Shown piece by piece: positions 12,001 through 24,431 of a stretch of DNA of 64,000 nucleotides. The stretch is from Siniperca chuatsi. Lineage: Eukaryota; Chordata; Actinopteri; Centrarchiformes; Sinipercidae. The notes under the pieces are model-generated. The model saw only the letters and a list, made by a program, of their open reading frames with translations, did not search any database and was not told the origin of the DNA. The position numbers were made by a program, and so were the translations under genes. The DNA lies in the NCBI RefSeq assembly GCF_020085105.1, contig NC_058052.1, forward strand, positions 14,336,233 through 14,400,232. The letters are read 5' to 3'. Position 1 is the first letter of the stretch. Each line of letters starts with the position of its first letter.

Positions 12001-15000
12001 TTAACAGCTGACCCTTTCCTCCCCGTTGTCCCGTCCTGCTTTGCCCCTCCCTGCCCTTCACTGTCCCGTCGCACTAACGTGATTGAAGAGCCGCTGTTCG
12101 GACAAGCCGTACCCCATTTTCTCCACACACACACAAGACACACATGCATGTACATGTGTATAGTCACACACATTCATACAAATCTAATCCTTGTCAAACG
12201 TTCAGGTGTAGATGTAAATGGACATGCAGCCACAGAGGCAGGCAGAAAGCGGAGAGGAGAGGGCAGCAGCATATTTGTTGTACATGTCAGCAGGGCACCA
12301 CCAGTCCCTGCCCACCATGTGTCTGACAGCACTGACCTTTTAGCCCATCTAGCCTCGGTGTTTGTGTGTGTGTGTCAGTCAGGGTGTGTAGAAGATGTTC
12401 AGATTGAGACTTATTCAGCTTTTATCCATCACTCAGTTATTAAGATTAGAAGGATAAAACATCTGTGGAAACAAACAAGATGTTTATTTTTAGCAAACAT
12501 TTTGATTTGGAAATATTCACGATGACTCAGAATTTAATATTTGAATGAATAAGATCCTTCTCTGTTACATGTAGTTATAATACAATGTACTTCTTAACTG
12601 CTGATGAATAAAGCAGAGCCAGTAATCATTTGTAAGTTGTTTTCTATTTCATTTTTTACTTTTAATAGAGTAGGACAATAATCAGTCTCAATGTGAAACA
12701 GTTGCCATTGGAGTAATATCTGCCATGTACCATTTACAAAGTATGTGTTTTTGTGTGTGTGCACATGTGCCCTGTCACAGTGCAGCTCATGCTATTTGAT
12801 GGTAACACTGTATGAAAGGGGGATGACTGCTTAAAGCAGCCAAGGCACTGAGCATTAGAAATAATTACTGTTAAGACCTCTAATTAAATTGCACATTGTT
12901 GTGGCTACAAACCAGTACAAACCACATAAACCATCACTTTATGTGAATACAATCCAAGATATCTGGTATTATACTATATAGTTGTAATGTATTGTTCTGA
13001 TTGCTGTGGTTGTGTTTTACAGACAAATTAGGGCAGGAGGAGGGAGAAGACATGGGGTGTGGTGAACAGTAAATTATTAGGCTGTCTGTAATGAAGTGTG
13101 TGGTTAATCAGGTGACATGTGTGTTTGTGTATATGTGTGTGTATACACATGTAGAATCTGAGTCTAGCTGAGGAAATGACATGAGCAGTACTGACAAGTT
13201 GCAAGTCATTGAACATATGTAAATAAGCATGCACACACACATGCAGATATACAACTGTATGAGGTTGGCTGTGTGCATCCTTGCAGAATATTAGAAATTT
13301 GACTGAGAGAAGGTTTGTTTTCTCCACTCAGCTCTGCCTCTGTTTGTGTATCTGCATTTATGGCTTTTCAAAGCAGCATGTCTGACCTTTAAGGAAACAT
13401 TGTCACATATAAACCCACACCCTGAGATGTTTTTATCCAGTGATCTTCACGCTGGAGCTGTAAATGTTAAAGGTGTGGCTAATGTTCACTTCTATCAGCC
13501 ACGATAATGCTAGAGGAAACCTCAGTGCAAAGCTAGAGACCACACACACACACACACATATGCACGTTAAACGTATGCCTGCACACATTCCTGCATGCAC
13601 ATACTGAAGACATGCAGACGCTTACAGTTTCCTCAGAAAAACACAAAGGCAGTTCATACATACAGTACACACACCAGTATATACGTATCCTCACATGCAC
13701 ATCCTTCACACACACATGTGCTAATGGTGCCATAGGTAAGGTCAGACCTACTTTGACAGTGCTGTTGTCAGCCCTACAGGTATGTTTTTAAGCAAGTGTT
13801 TTTTTCCCGCTCTCTAACATATGCTGGGTAGCAGCCACATAGACACTCACAGCATATGCTGGCAAGCCTCTGTCAGTGCGCTTTAACAGTGCCTGGGGGA
13901 AACTAAAGGTCAAAGACACACACACACACACACATACACACACACCTTCTGGCTACTGCACTCATATTTGTGAATAGCAGCACTTTTAGCATTAGCACCA
14001 TTGGAGCTTATTATGGCCTTTCCACACATACACGCACAAGCACACAGATATAAACAAGCAGTAATGAGGCATGCACAAGTTTCTACTGCTTAAGTTAAGC
14101 ACATCAGAGGAAGGGAATGGCCATCAGCACCACCATAATAGTACATCAGAAATGTTCCTCTACTTCAAGCTAAAATAGGAGACCAATGTTTATCTTTTAC
14201 ATCTCTCACATTCACATGCAGCTGGAAATATGTGTCTCAACATTGTTATGCATGTGTGTATATATTGCTAATCATTTCTGATGGTGCATGCACTCTTTTT
14301 GGTTTTTTTTTGTCTCAGAGCGTTTCCAGGTGGTGGTGAGAGGCAATGGGTTTCTCCATGCTAGAAACATTGACCAGGTCCTCTGCAGCTTCAAACTGAA
14401 CGATACACACACTGTGGGTATGTTCTGCAAACACAGACACACACAAAAGAGCAGGACATGCTTTGCATGGTTTGGCAGGATAAAAAGAATAATTCATGTT
14501 AAAGTAAATATCAGAAGTTATAAGGCAAAAAGTTGTGACTGTCACTGATTAATCAAGTTTGGGACTTGTACACAAGACTTCATGCTTGTATTTAGTCTCT
14601 TATAATATATTGTTCTGGAAAATACATCCAAACTAAAAATGATTATCAGAACAGATACATCAATGCTTAAACTTAATGCATCGTGGGATTCTGGTTTGGC
14701 TTGTGCATTTAAACAGATGTAGGCTGCAGATGTTAAAATTTCTACTACATAAAGTGTGATTTTGTTTTTCCCTGTGCAGATGAGAGACCAGCTGGAATAG
14801 AAGATACTTTTCTGCTCTGTCCGGCTCCTGTTGTAGAGGAGGTTGGGAGGTAAGCTGCATATCTCTTTTGGCTCTCACTGCCTTTTCATTCCCCACTCTG
14901 TGTCTCAGCCACTACTCCAGTTGCCAAACTCTCCATGTTCAGCTGTAACACTCTGAGCCCAGATATTTGCCAGCTGCACGCTAAGTTTGGTGTGCACACA

Positions 15001-17233
15001 GAAGACTGCTGTCCTTGAACAAATTAGGGCCAAAGTCATTGAGTGTCTGTGATCAATCAGTGTTTGTCACAGCTAACGAAGCCAGACACCAATCACAAGG
15101 GGACAACAGGAGTAGAGCCCAGGAACACAACTTAATGAGAGCCTGCTGGAGAGGACCTTCACAACCATGCATGTGTGTGTATGTGTTTGTGTATTTGCGT
15201 GTGTGTGATGTATCCCACTCTCTGTCTGACACTTTGGGAGAGCGAAAGTGTGAGTGGAGTCGGCGGGGCAGTGTAAAGTTTCCTCTGAGGGCTTCCAGCT
15301 TTGCCCTCGGTGATTCAGAGCAGAAGTTTCTTGAGGGGGCAAACAGAGCAATGCTGTGGGCTGAGCTCGGAGAGGATCGAGGCCCAGCAGCCTTTCCTTC
15401 CCTGCTGCCTTCAGTCCTGTGCATAATTATACACTTCAGCCTGCGGCCTCAGACACCTCCCAGTCATCATCTGTCTTGTTGCTGTCACTCAGATTTTTAG
15501 CATGATTTGAGCTTGTCTTGTCCGTCAGTGAAAAGTACTGCTTTGATGGGGAAAAAATACATTTTGTTTTCACACTGTGGCAGCAGGGAGATTTAAGAGT
15601 CTGTCACATACAGTATATTTCACTCACACGTGTTATAATAGATGTGGCACATGGAATTTTAATTGTAACTCACAGACAAGTCTTGTGGGATTGACAAAAA
15701 GACAGAATTAGAATCAATAAAACAACATCAGTTCACCTAATTCACAATCCAGCAAATATCCGGTCCCTTGCCTGCTTTCATGTCTGATAGTTGTTGCCAG
15801 CGTGGCTTTGTTGCAGGTTGGGCTGCTCCTCCTGAGAGCAGAGCAGAACAGGGAGCAACATTACACACTGCAATGGTGCCTGAAGGAGGCATCCTCCCAT
15901 GTAACAGAAGCCCATTAGAGCAGAGTCAGCACTGCTTAACACCCTTAGTGCTACTAAAGAGGAAGTCAGCTGTGAATGGCTGAAGGGCCCAGAGAGGAGG
16001 CCAACAGCTGGCTGATGAGTTCAGGGCTGTGATGCAAAAGCGTGCAGATAGACGTGGAAATATGTAGTGAAGCGAGAGTGCCACTGTGCAGGCCGGACAG
16101 GTTTGTGATAGAAAAGGATTTCCTTTGTGTACTGTTGTGTGCCAAAATTGTTTATGTTTAGTCCTCTCAACAAAACACCAGTTAAAATCACCAACTATTA
16201 TGTTTATACTATATTTATAACTATACATATACATCTTCTCGTTTAAGCCACTTATCAGCAAAAATGCTAAAGTTTTACTAGTTCCAGCTTCTCAAATGTA
16301 GAGAATTTCTGCTTTTATGTCATTGTAAATTGAATACCTTTGGACCTTACTTTTTTTTAAAAAAAAAAAGAAGAAGAATACGAAAACAAAAACACAATAG
16401 ATAAGACACATTATCAAAAGAACCTACCAACACAGACCAAGATAACAGCACCATCCATCCAACACTGCTGAAGTCTTGACAAAAACAATTCTCAGCACAA
16501 GGTCTACTTGCTTGATTTTTCTGAAGCTTTCATCCCTGTTTCATGGCCTTCCTCAGTGGATTGAGTTGCTCAAAATTAAACACCAAGTAAGTGGACCTTG
16601 TGTTGAGAATTTTGTTGTCAAGCTGCTGTTTTTAAGGTCAAGAATGAAGCTTGAAGCTCAACTGTTGAAGTCCATTATCACAGCCTCTGTCCGAGTCATT
16701 GAGTGACCAGTAAATGAACGGCAAAAAAAAAAGCAACAAAAAATAGTCATGACTTATTAAATAATACAGAGCCAGAAATTTGGGGTAAAATAAATTGTAA
16801 GATTTTATTCACTGATATACAACGAGCCATGTAGCTAGAAAGAATGCTGAACCCACCCACACATCAGGAAGTAAGACAGATTATACCAATGGTATAAAGA
16901 TTGCCTCCCAATACGGCAAAATGTTCACAATTTTCTGCTATTTTATCGACAATGCTCAATCAATAATGAAAAATAAACATTAGCTGCTGCACTAAAAATC
17001 ACCCTTACATGTCAGATCACATTATAGGTGAACTACTTCCTGTTTTGGGGTTGTAAAGTCTATACATGAACTCTTAGGGACTCCAGCTCCCAGCATCACC
17101 CAAACCCCAAAGACCCTCACTCACCTCCCGTTCCACCCGAGTCTTATCACATATAATGAAGTCATTGAGGTTGCCGTTACACAAATCTATGTTGACTGGG
17201 AACCTTCCGGATGCAGCTCCCCCTCCTGCACAT

Positions 17234-17276
<43 letters not shown>

Positions 17277-20200
17277 GCAAGACATATATAGTGGGCAGAT
17301 TGATGATTGATAGGGGCTGAGATCTCTCTGTCAGAGAGGAGCTGATAGCTCTGTGTCCCTTGCCTGAAAGGAGGGCTGACCATATGATGGGGAAGGGGGG
17401 AAGAAGCAGAAGAAAAGATGAGTGCCACCTGCACCGCCAATTTCCTACTCTGAAGTCAGTGTCAGCATGAGTTATGAGACGAGCTACAGAGGATACAGGA
17501 GGGAGCGAGGAGGCGAAAACAGACTCAGTGATTGAGGAAGTGAAGAGGGGGTCTCAGAAGGGAGGGACAGTGCTGAAGGGATGTAGAACAGGAAAGGCCC
17601 TCCTCCTACCATCCCCCTCTCTCTGTTTCCTCTCCTCTCTCCCACCCTGCAGTGACCTCCCCCTTGTCGCCCCCTCCTCAAATCTAAACCCAGAGCTCAA
17701 TGCCCCCCTTGTCTCTGCCCCCCTGCCCCCCGAACCATAAGAACAGCACAAGAAGCCTTTCTCTATTCTTTTCCAAACCTATAACTACAGTCTAGCTGTC
17801 TGCGTTTCCACCCCCCAACTATATGTTTTCTATCGGCTCTTGTCCCTGCCCTGCCTATCATTGTGCAGTTATAGCTGCAGATATCATCACTGAATACTGG
17901 AGAATAAGAAGTAATTTAGCTGTCTGTGGTTTCCACATTAGAGTCTGGGTCTGATCCAAACAGAAGAGATTCCTTCTGTGGGTGGAGAACATGCTGACCT
18001 CTTTAAAGCCTTTGGCTTTGTGTCTATGTCAGCATGTTTGTGTGCTTATAAGGCAGCAAGTATGGACAAAGTAGATGGAGGAATGCATTTGACACCTCAG
18101 GCGAGCTTCTACAGTAGCCGAAAGCAGAGCGTGAATGGGTGCACACAAGCAGATGTGCACTCAAGTGTATGCATTTCTGTGTCAGATGATCAGACCATTC
18201 ACGAGTTTGTGTTTTGCAGGGTGATCTACCTGCAGGTGAGCATGAATGAGGGCCTCTCCTACATCACCAGCTCTGTTCACATCACTACTACTGAATGTGT
18301 GAGTACATCTTGTGTATATAATCTGCACTATCACAACAACACATGCTGATATTTCCCTCTGGCATGCTGCCTTATTTGAATAAACTTTCTTTCTTATTTT
18401 CTCTTGGTTCTCTAGTCTTTTTCTTCTCTCCTTCCTCTCTGACGTCTCCTCTGTTGTGTCTGTCATCAGAGGAGGCTGTGAGTACTCTCGCTTTTCATTT
18501 TCACCTTTTTCTCGTCTCGTACTTCAGTTTAATATTAATCCTGCCATTCTGTGTTTGTGTGTAGTTCGACGGCACCATCGTGCTAATATCGTTGCTGGTG
18601 GTGTTCCTGCTGTTGGCTCTGCTACTGATGTGGTGGTTCTGGCCTCTCTGCTGCACCGTGGCAAGTTTGAACTTCAGACATCAGTATTTTGATATTGTGG
18701 TCATTTGTTGATTATATTTTTGTTTCCCTCATGACGTTTCTTTTTTTTTTTTTCAATTGTCAGGTGATCAAAGAACCACCACCACCTCCACCTCCAGAAC
18801 CAGTAAGACTTGTTTTTTTTCTCTCATTGTAAGTGTTGTTATTGATATGGTAGTATCAGTAGTATTGGTGTTAATATTAATAGTATGTTTGGGAGAATAT
18901 GAGCATAAATGAGTCTCACTCTAAGGACTCAGATGATGATGATGGGATGCCCAAGAAGAGGTGGCCCACAGTGGATGCATCCTACTATGGAGGAAGAGGA
19001 GTGGGTGGCATCAAACGCATGGAGGTACGCATGCACACACACAAACTTTCAACGCTCAAAAGAATATACATATAAATGAGGCTTTCCTAGGTGCGGTGGG
19101 GCGAGAAGGGGTCCACTGAGGAAGGTGCTAAGCTGGACAAACCTAAAAATGCAGTTGTAAAGATGCCAGAGCAGGAATTTGAACCGTATGAGCCCAAGCC
19201 TCGAAAACCACCCCGCCGCCCCCCACAGCAGAGGAGGTGGTACACACCCATCAAGGTTAGTCTTTGATGTAATTTCCTTCTGAAGTTAAATGTGTATTTT
19301 TAAGTTTATGTTTTTATTAGAAAATCTCCCTTTGAAATATAGTTTATTGCATTTATTTTTCTTTCTGGGTTCTCTAGGGGAAGCTAGATGCTCTGTGGGC
19401 TCTGTTCAGGAGAGGTTACGACCAGGTATCTCTGATGAGACCACACCCTGGAGACCAGGTGAGTCTGCCTCTCAACTGCAGTCACATTTGATTTTCATCT
19501 TCACCTAAAAACATGAATAGAAAATCCAATGTACCACAAATGGGCAAAACAACTGATACAAAACTATAATTTGGTAATTATGTGTAATTTTGGGGATTGC
19601 TCTGTGGGTAACAACCACTTTAAAGCTCTTTATGAGCAAGTTGGATGGTACAGTGTGTTTTCTGTCTCTGTGTGTGGACAACTGAGCATCTGCATTCTGT
19701 TTTTCTGTCCGTCACATTGTATAAAGACAACACGTGTCAGTGAGCAACATGTACAGCTTCAGCACAGTAGCTCAGTACTGATTTTCTGCATGCACACTGA
19801 CACACACACACAGTGAGTCAGTGAGTTACTGATACCAGTCTCTTTGACCAGTCGTCAAAGCTGCCATTGTTCACGCACAAGGAGTACTGTACTCTTCTGT
19901 ACTCTTCTGTACTCTTCTTTGAGAATTCCCTGTGACTCCCAGAAAATGACTGGGTTTCTATCACATTTCCAAATAGCATGTTACACACCCACGCTCTACC
20001 TTATAGTAAATTATAGTAGTTATATAGTAAAATTATAGTAAAAACAGCTACTGTGTCAGACTGGGATTTATTTGCTTGGTTTCCTGTAAAACTCAGCTTA
20101 AAATTTTAATGTGCTATATTACTGGCCACTACTGCTACTCCCAAAAATAGTCCTAAATCATGACATCACTGTGTGCTGGCCAAGTGTGTGTGACAGAACA

Positions 20201-23200
20201 AGAGAGAGCAGAGTGACCCCTGTTATCTAACCTTGACCCCGTGTATGGCATCCCATAACCCCACAGACGTGCTTTCATCATCATACTGGTTGTCATGGTG
20301 AAACATCTGCTCCGTAGTAAATGGTTTCATTGTCGCCTCTCATAGCTGAGGCCATATCGCAGTGAAATTTATTGATTTGTTCTTTGAATGGTGGGATTCA
20401 GCTTTACAGTGTGAGTGTGTGTGTCTACAGTAACTGGAGTCTATAAAAGTGGTCATCACCAATGGTTTTATCCCTTCTTTCCATCTTAGACTTTATTTTT
20501 TCTAAGCGGAACAATTAATCTCTGTCAGGACAGAAGTTTCTCGAGTCTTTGTCAGCCACTTTCTGTGGGGCTGTGGTTCACATAGCCGATCAACAATGAC
20601 CCCCACAACTCCCTTCACGAGCCATTAACTCAGGAAAATAAAACACTACTTCTGACGTGGAAAGAAATGAGGGGGAAAAAATCCACTTTTGTTGCAAGGG
20701 AGATAGTTGTTCAGAGCGGGTGTCAATAGCCATATAAGACATGAAAGCTGATGATTTCTCTTGTTGACAAACGCCAGGCACAGATCTAAATTCTCAAAGG
20801 GAATTCCTCACAGTAGTAACGTCAAACATCTCTGGATGACAAACAGCAGAGCGGGATTACAAAAAGCCTAACAAGGTGGCGAAAAGCACAGCGATAACGA
20901 GCACGGATCAGACTCCTCAATGCAGATTGTTAACCAGCAGCTCAGGAGGAGCTCGTCCTGCTTTCTCCCCACATTACTCCTACTTCACTGCCTCTGCAAA
21001 CGGCCATCAGCGGGCTGCCAGTTTCTGCCACACTCCGTGTTCGCATTTGATCTCTCCCTGCTGTGTGTGTGTGTGTGCGTGCATGTGTGTGTCACTGTAA
21101 CGTGTGTGTCAGCTCTCCCGAGTGAGCGTCACACAAACAGATGGGGAGTTGAAAGGCCACGAGCCATATTGTGACAGAAGAGATTCCCTTCTTTTGTCCC
21201 CTGAGCTGATGGCACCGATGGCCCCGTCACACAGCAGACCAGAGGGCGGCCACCATCCCTCCGTCCTCACACACACAGGCGGCACAAATGAACACAGCAG
21301 CACCTCCCCTTCTTCACCCTCTTCTCTGTTTTCCCCCATTAAAGGATCAGTTCACCCAAATTACAAAATATTTTCTCACTTACCTCTACTGGTACCTAGA
21401 CATTTTGAGGTTGTGAGATGTCTCTTTCAAATATCTGCCACCACCAAAATACGGTGGACTTGAATGGCGCTAAAAGGCAATTTAGTTGACAAAACAATCT
21501 CAACTCAAGGTCCACTTTCATTAGTAGACTGAGTTTGCTCAGTTGCCATGGAACTGAGATTTTTAAATGGATTTTTTTTTATTATCAGCAAGATCTGTTT
21601 CAAGTACCAGTTTCTCTGCCACTCTGGGTAATCCACAGAAAATGCTGTCAACAGTTTTCATAGAGACTATTTCTTCCATAGTAGTATTTCTTCCAAATAG
21701 TTCTGGTGAAAACTGTTTACAACTGGTTTGAATCAGTTGTAACACCCTAACACCACGTGCTGCGAATTAGAGTTTGTAAAAACTAGTTTTCAAACGAGAA
21801 CAAAAGTTGAAATAGATAGCTGAACATAATGAATGGTTGAAACGTCCAGCTTCTGCCACTCCAAGTGGTAATTGTTGTAGGTGTCTATGAAGTAGTACTT
21901 GAGCTGATTCAATAGGGCTGTGGGGTTATATATAAGACAAAAAAAGGTTGAGAACTACTGATCCTGAACAACCGAGCCACTGATTCTGGAAAAACAACAA
22001 CCACAAATAGAAGTTTACCTCCATTGTATTGGTGTGGAGGAAGACATCTCAGAAACTGATATCTAAAAACCTCAGTAGATAGAACCTAAAACTATCTACA
22101 TGGTTAGATGCCACCAAACGTAAGTGATAAAATGTTTCTTTGTAATTTGGGTAAACCGACCCTTTAATACTCAATCTCTCCATTTCAAATCTGTTATCCT
22201 GACATTTTTAAAGTATTTAGCATTTCAGAGCCGCATATGTAGTCTATGAAGTGTATTCACACTCGTGAGTATACATGGAGCATTTTCCTTATGTGAGTGG
22301 ATCACTGTAATGTCATGCGAGGTGACAGGCAGAGCTGTCAGGTCAGATGTGTGTCTCCACTCTTGTCTTTCTCCCGTTTTCTTTACTATAATAGTGACAA
22401 ATGTGCACATGCATTTGTGGCCTGTAAACGGGCACAAAGTATCTGCTTTATGCGTGTGTGTGTTTGTGAGGGAAAGGCAAAGTCTTGGGGCTCAGAAGGA
22501 GAAGCAGAGGCTAGACAGAGGAATGGTGTGAAGAGGGATGCTGGAGGTGTTTTAGGGTTTTGTTTTTCTCCTAAAAAGGAGTTGAGGGTTTGAAGTAAAC
22601 AATCGCTGAGAGGGGAAGTAAAGCAGTGACAGACATGACAGCCAAAGGGGCACACAGGGAGGCTGACCATCACAAGTGACACATTGCTGACCTCTCACAC
22701 AACTCATCTATGTATATATCATCTACTTAAGTGGAAAAATCTCTTCTTTTCGCCACTTTTCTGCTGCTCTTTTCAACCCTCTCATGGTGCTCTCTTGCAG
22801 CCAGCCCCATAACCTTTCTCTCCTGCTGTTTCTGTTATTCATGAGGCCGAGGTTTCATTCAGGCCATATGTTCTGGTGGAGGCATGCTTACAGTCTCACA
22901 CACACACACACACACAAACACACTCATATTCATGAGCTTGTGTTCTCATTGTGTCCATATGCTGTCTCTGGTGTTGTGCTGCTGCTCTGCTGCTCACAAA
23001 CTGGCCTTTTCACCGCGGCCTGGCGACAAGACCCAAGTAGTCACCCCCTCAACTGGGCTTCCCCCAATCAATTACACACCCCTCATATATACACACACAC
23101 ACACAAACACACAATAGCCCCTTCAGTCACAAAGCTGCTGTTGGGGTCCTCTTATTGGCCCCTGTGTGACTTTAGGGCCTCTCTGCTTAATAAGGTGTTA

Positions 23201-24431
23201 TAATCAGACCACCAAGTGAGTCTGTGACACAGAGACCTACTCTCCATCCTTCAACACACTGGCTGAGCGAGACAGATGTTTTTTGTGTGTGTGTGTGTGT
23301 GTGTGTGTGAATACTTGAACTTACTAAAAGTGAGGACATTTTTGTAAAGTGAGGACATTTTGGCTGGTCCTCACAACATCAAAGGGCTGTTTGAAGGTTA
23401 AAGACTTGGTTTTAAGGGTTATGTTAGAATTAGGTTATGGTGAGGGTGAGGGTTAGGCATTTAGTTGTGATGGTTAAGGTTAGGGTATGGGGCTAGGGAA
23501 TGCATTATGTCAATGACAGTCCTCACAAAGATAGAAGTACAAGGGTGTGTATGTGCGCGTGTGTGTGTGTGTGTGTCTGCAGAATGATGCTATGCAAGGA
23601 ACAGGGAGGAAAACCATCAATGAGAACAATAAGAGAAGCGTTCCATTCTCCGCGACTTGTAAATTATGCTAAACGCTAAGGGGCCTCTGTTAACTATTGT
23701 GGGGATATTGAAATCCCCCCTTTACATTCCAACAAGCACGTAAGAGACATAAACCACTTTCTGTTCTACATCGAGAGGCCCAGTCACAGCAGAGGCTCAG
23801 AGAGAAGAGGAGGGGAAATGGGGAAAGCTGCAGACTGCAAAAGTGTGTGTGTGTGTGTGCATGCCTGTGTTGTCAGTGCCTGTCTTTGCTAGCATCACAG
23901 CTATTGTAGTGCAGGTGTGGACAGAAGACAGAAGCAGCTCTGTGCCCTCCGGGGCCTCAAACACACATGCCTCTGTCAGCAGAGCTGGGCAAAAACTCAC
24001 ACAAACCACTTTGGCTGCTGGATCTTAGAAGCTCATTGATTTTGCACAAAGACGCACTGCATTTTAATCTGTATTCCACATTGAAATGATGATGTGTCGT
24101 TGTGGTTTAACCTTCATCTGCCTGCCTGTGTGTCTTGCAGGGTCGCTGTATTAGTTTCCAACGGGTCAAAGATGGGGAGTCCACCCCAACCAACCAGGCT
24201 CCTCCTCGCACACATCACTCTCCATCGCCTCCTCCTCCTCCGCCTCCTGAACAGCGACCTCTGGTCTCCACTTCTGTCACCCGTACAAAGCCTCCATCAA
24301 AAGGGCCCCGCACCACGCCACCCTCCCGCGTACCCCCTTCCGTGGTCCAACCCCCTCCAGGTCCACCCCCAACTCGTGCACCACCGGGGCCCCCAGGACC
24401 CCCGCCATCTCGACCCCCACCCAGGCTCTGA
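3032..24431 (+). CDS. antxr1: Anthrax toxin receptor 1 / TEM8-like transmembrane receptor (18 exons)
   Basis: Spliced coding exons: 3032-3189, 7823-7894, 7977-8048, 8410-8491, 9143-9173, 9244-9317, 10057-10125, 10218-10298, 10426-10486, 14319-14417, 14780-14849, 18220-18298, 18565-18660, 18764-18802, 18926-19024, 19091-19255, 19378-19458, 24141-24431. They total 1719 nt, or 572 aa (human ANTXR1 is 564). A signal peptide (about 1-26) precedes a von Willebrand A domain with an intact metal site (D52-K-S54-G-S56, T120, D149) and sequons at N183 and N261. One membrane helix (about 320-342) ends WWFWPLCC. The cytoplasmic tail has a [21 protein letters not shown] block and a Pro-rich end, which are ANTXR1 rather than ANTXR2 features. 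The family binds collagens and matrix and links to actin; it is also known as the host receptor for anthrax protective antigen. Intron 13 is GC-AG. The start of exon 15 could also be 18914. The teleost paralogue (1a-1d) is unresolved. Confidence 0.93.
4200..4340. repeat. Dispersed repeat with tRNA-like segment
   Basis: The segment resembles a common teleost interspersed repeat: a GACAGGAAATGAGGAAG stretch followed by CCCCAGCCTGATTTGAATCAG and AGACCTTGCGATT, ending in GGCCACAAAGACACCC. The middle recalls a decayed tRNA T-arm. It is identified from memory of the family and was not searched. Confidence 0.55.
5950..6280. repeat. AT-rich non-autonomous DNA-transposon-like repeat, copy 1
   Basis: Shares the core CAGTCCAAAACCCAAAGATATT, then AGCAAATCTTC, GAGAAGCTGGAACTGGCAGA and TTTGGCATTTTTGCATGA with the copy at 50299-50596. 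It is bounded by ATTAATTAACC-type ends. The family is very common in fish and is often described as hAT-like. Confidence 0.65.
7310..7620. repeat. Dispersed teleost repeat in antxr1 intron 1
   Basis: Contains the GTTAGCATGCTAGCACTAGC motif, then TTCATCCTGTGGGGAACATAAATG, ACCAAATTTCATGCCAATCTG, and the terminal CTGACAGACTGACAGACCGGCATTGC. I recognise this order as a frequent fish interspersed element. Part of it is open by chance. Confidence 0.6.
9671..9745. repeat. SINE-like dispersed repeat fragment
   Basis: AGATTCAAGATTCAGTACTTTATTGCCAAG followed by TTTGCTTTGGTGAGCTCAGGAC resembles the widespread fish ATTCAAGATTCAAG...TTTATTGTCA element. Only one end is recognisable. Confidence 0.45.
10487..14318 (+). 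other. antxr1 intron 9 (3.8 kb)
   Basis: Lies between the A-domain exons and the Ig-like extracellular exons. It is rich in CA/GT microsatellites (11915-11939, 13541-13558, 13917-13944). I saw no coding sequence or structured RNA in it. Confidence 0.75.
16475..16622. repeat. Small inverted-repeat (MITE-like) element
   Basis: The arm at 16475-16515 (CTTGACAAAAACAATTCTCA then GCACAAGGTCTACTTGCTTG) is nearly the reverse complement of 16583-16622, with a loop of about 67 nt. The arm motif CAAGGTCCACTT recurs at about 21507 and 52241, so this is a dispersed family and not a local duplication. Confidence 0.6.
17235..17274. repeat. (CA)20 microsatellite
   Basis: Forty bases of uninterrupted CA repeat in antxr1 intron 11. 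It is the longest pure dinucleotide run in the window and would be expected to vary in length between individuals. Confidence 0.95.
19888..19917. repeat. Tandem repeat, 3 x TGTACTCTTC
   Basis: Three exact head-to-tail copies of the 10-mer TGTACTCTTC in antxr1 intron 17. Confidence 0.9.
21339..22167. mobile_element. piggyBac-like non-autonomous element (TTAA target duplication)
   Basis: The ends are inverted repeats: AGGATCAGTTCACCCAAATT (from 21343) pairs with the reverse complement of AATTTGGGTAAACCGACCCT (to 22163). Both ends abut TTAA (21339-21342 and 22164-22167), the target duplication expected of piggyBac-type elements. About 820 bp lie between the TTAA copies and no transposase frame is present. 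The interior contains a further copy of the CAACTCAAGGTCCACTT motif. Confidence 0.72.
23284..23580. repeat. GT microsatellite plus associated fish GTGAGGACATTTT repeat
   Basis: A GT run (23284-23309) leads into GTGAGGACATTTT (twice), GGTTAAGACTTGG-like, AGGGTGAGGGTTAGGCATTT and GGGAATGCATTATGTCAATG, then another GT run (about 23545-23575). Fish genomes carry many copies of this unit sitting inside GT microsatellites. Confidence 0.7.

Larger units (their letters stand above)
14850..18219 (+). other. antxr1 intron 11 (3.4 kb)
   Basis: Carries a small inverted-repeat element (16475-16622) and a pure (CA)20 tract (17235-17274). The pyrimidine-rich patch at 17590-17750 gives open frames on both strands through composition only. 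Confidence 0.75.
19459..24140 (+). other. antxr1 intron 17 (4.7 kb)
   Basis: The last and longest antxr1 intron separates the juxtamembrane tail from the proline-rich terminal exon. It contains a 10-mer tandem repeat (19888-19917), a TTAA-flanked MITE (21343-22163), a (CA)n patch (22895-22925) and a GT-flanked fish repeat (23284-23580). No exon is evident. Confidence 0.75.

Noticed and set aside
17474-17751. Open frames on both strands in antxr1 intron 11
   Set aside because: Purine/pyrimidine-rich composition removes stop codons on both strands. There are no flanking splice signals that fit and the antxr1 frame is complete without them.
18470-18477. Possible 8-nt microexon in antxr1 (CAG before, GTGAGT after)
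   Set aside because: Its length would break the reading frame between the exons ending at 18298 and starting at 18565, which join cleanly in phase 0 and match the family.
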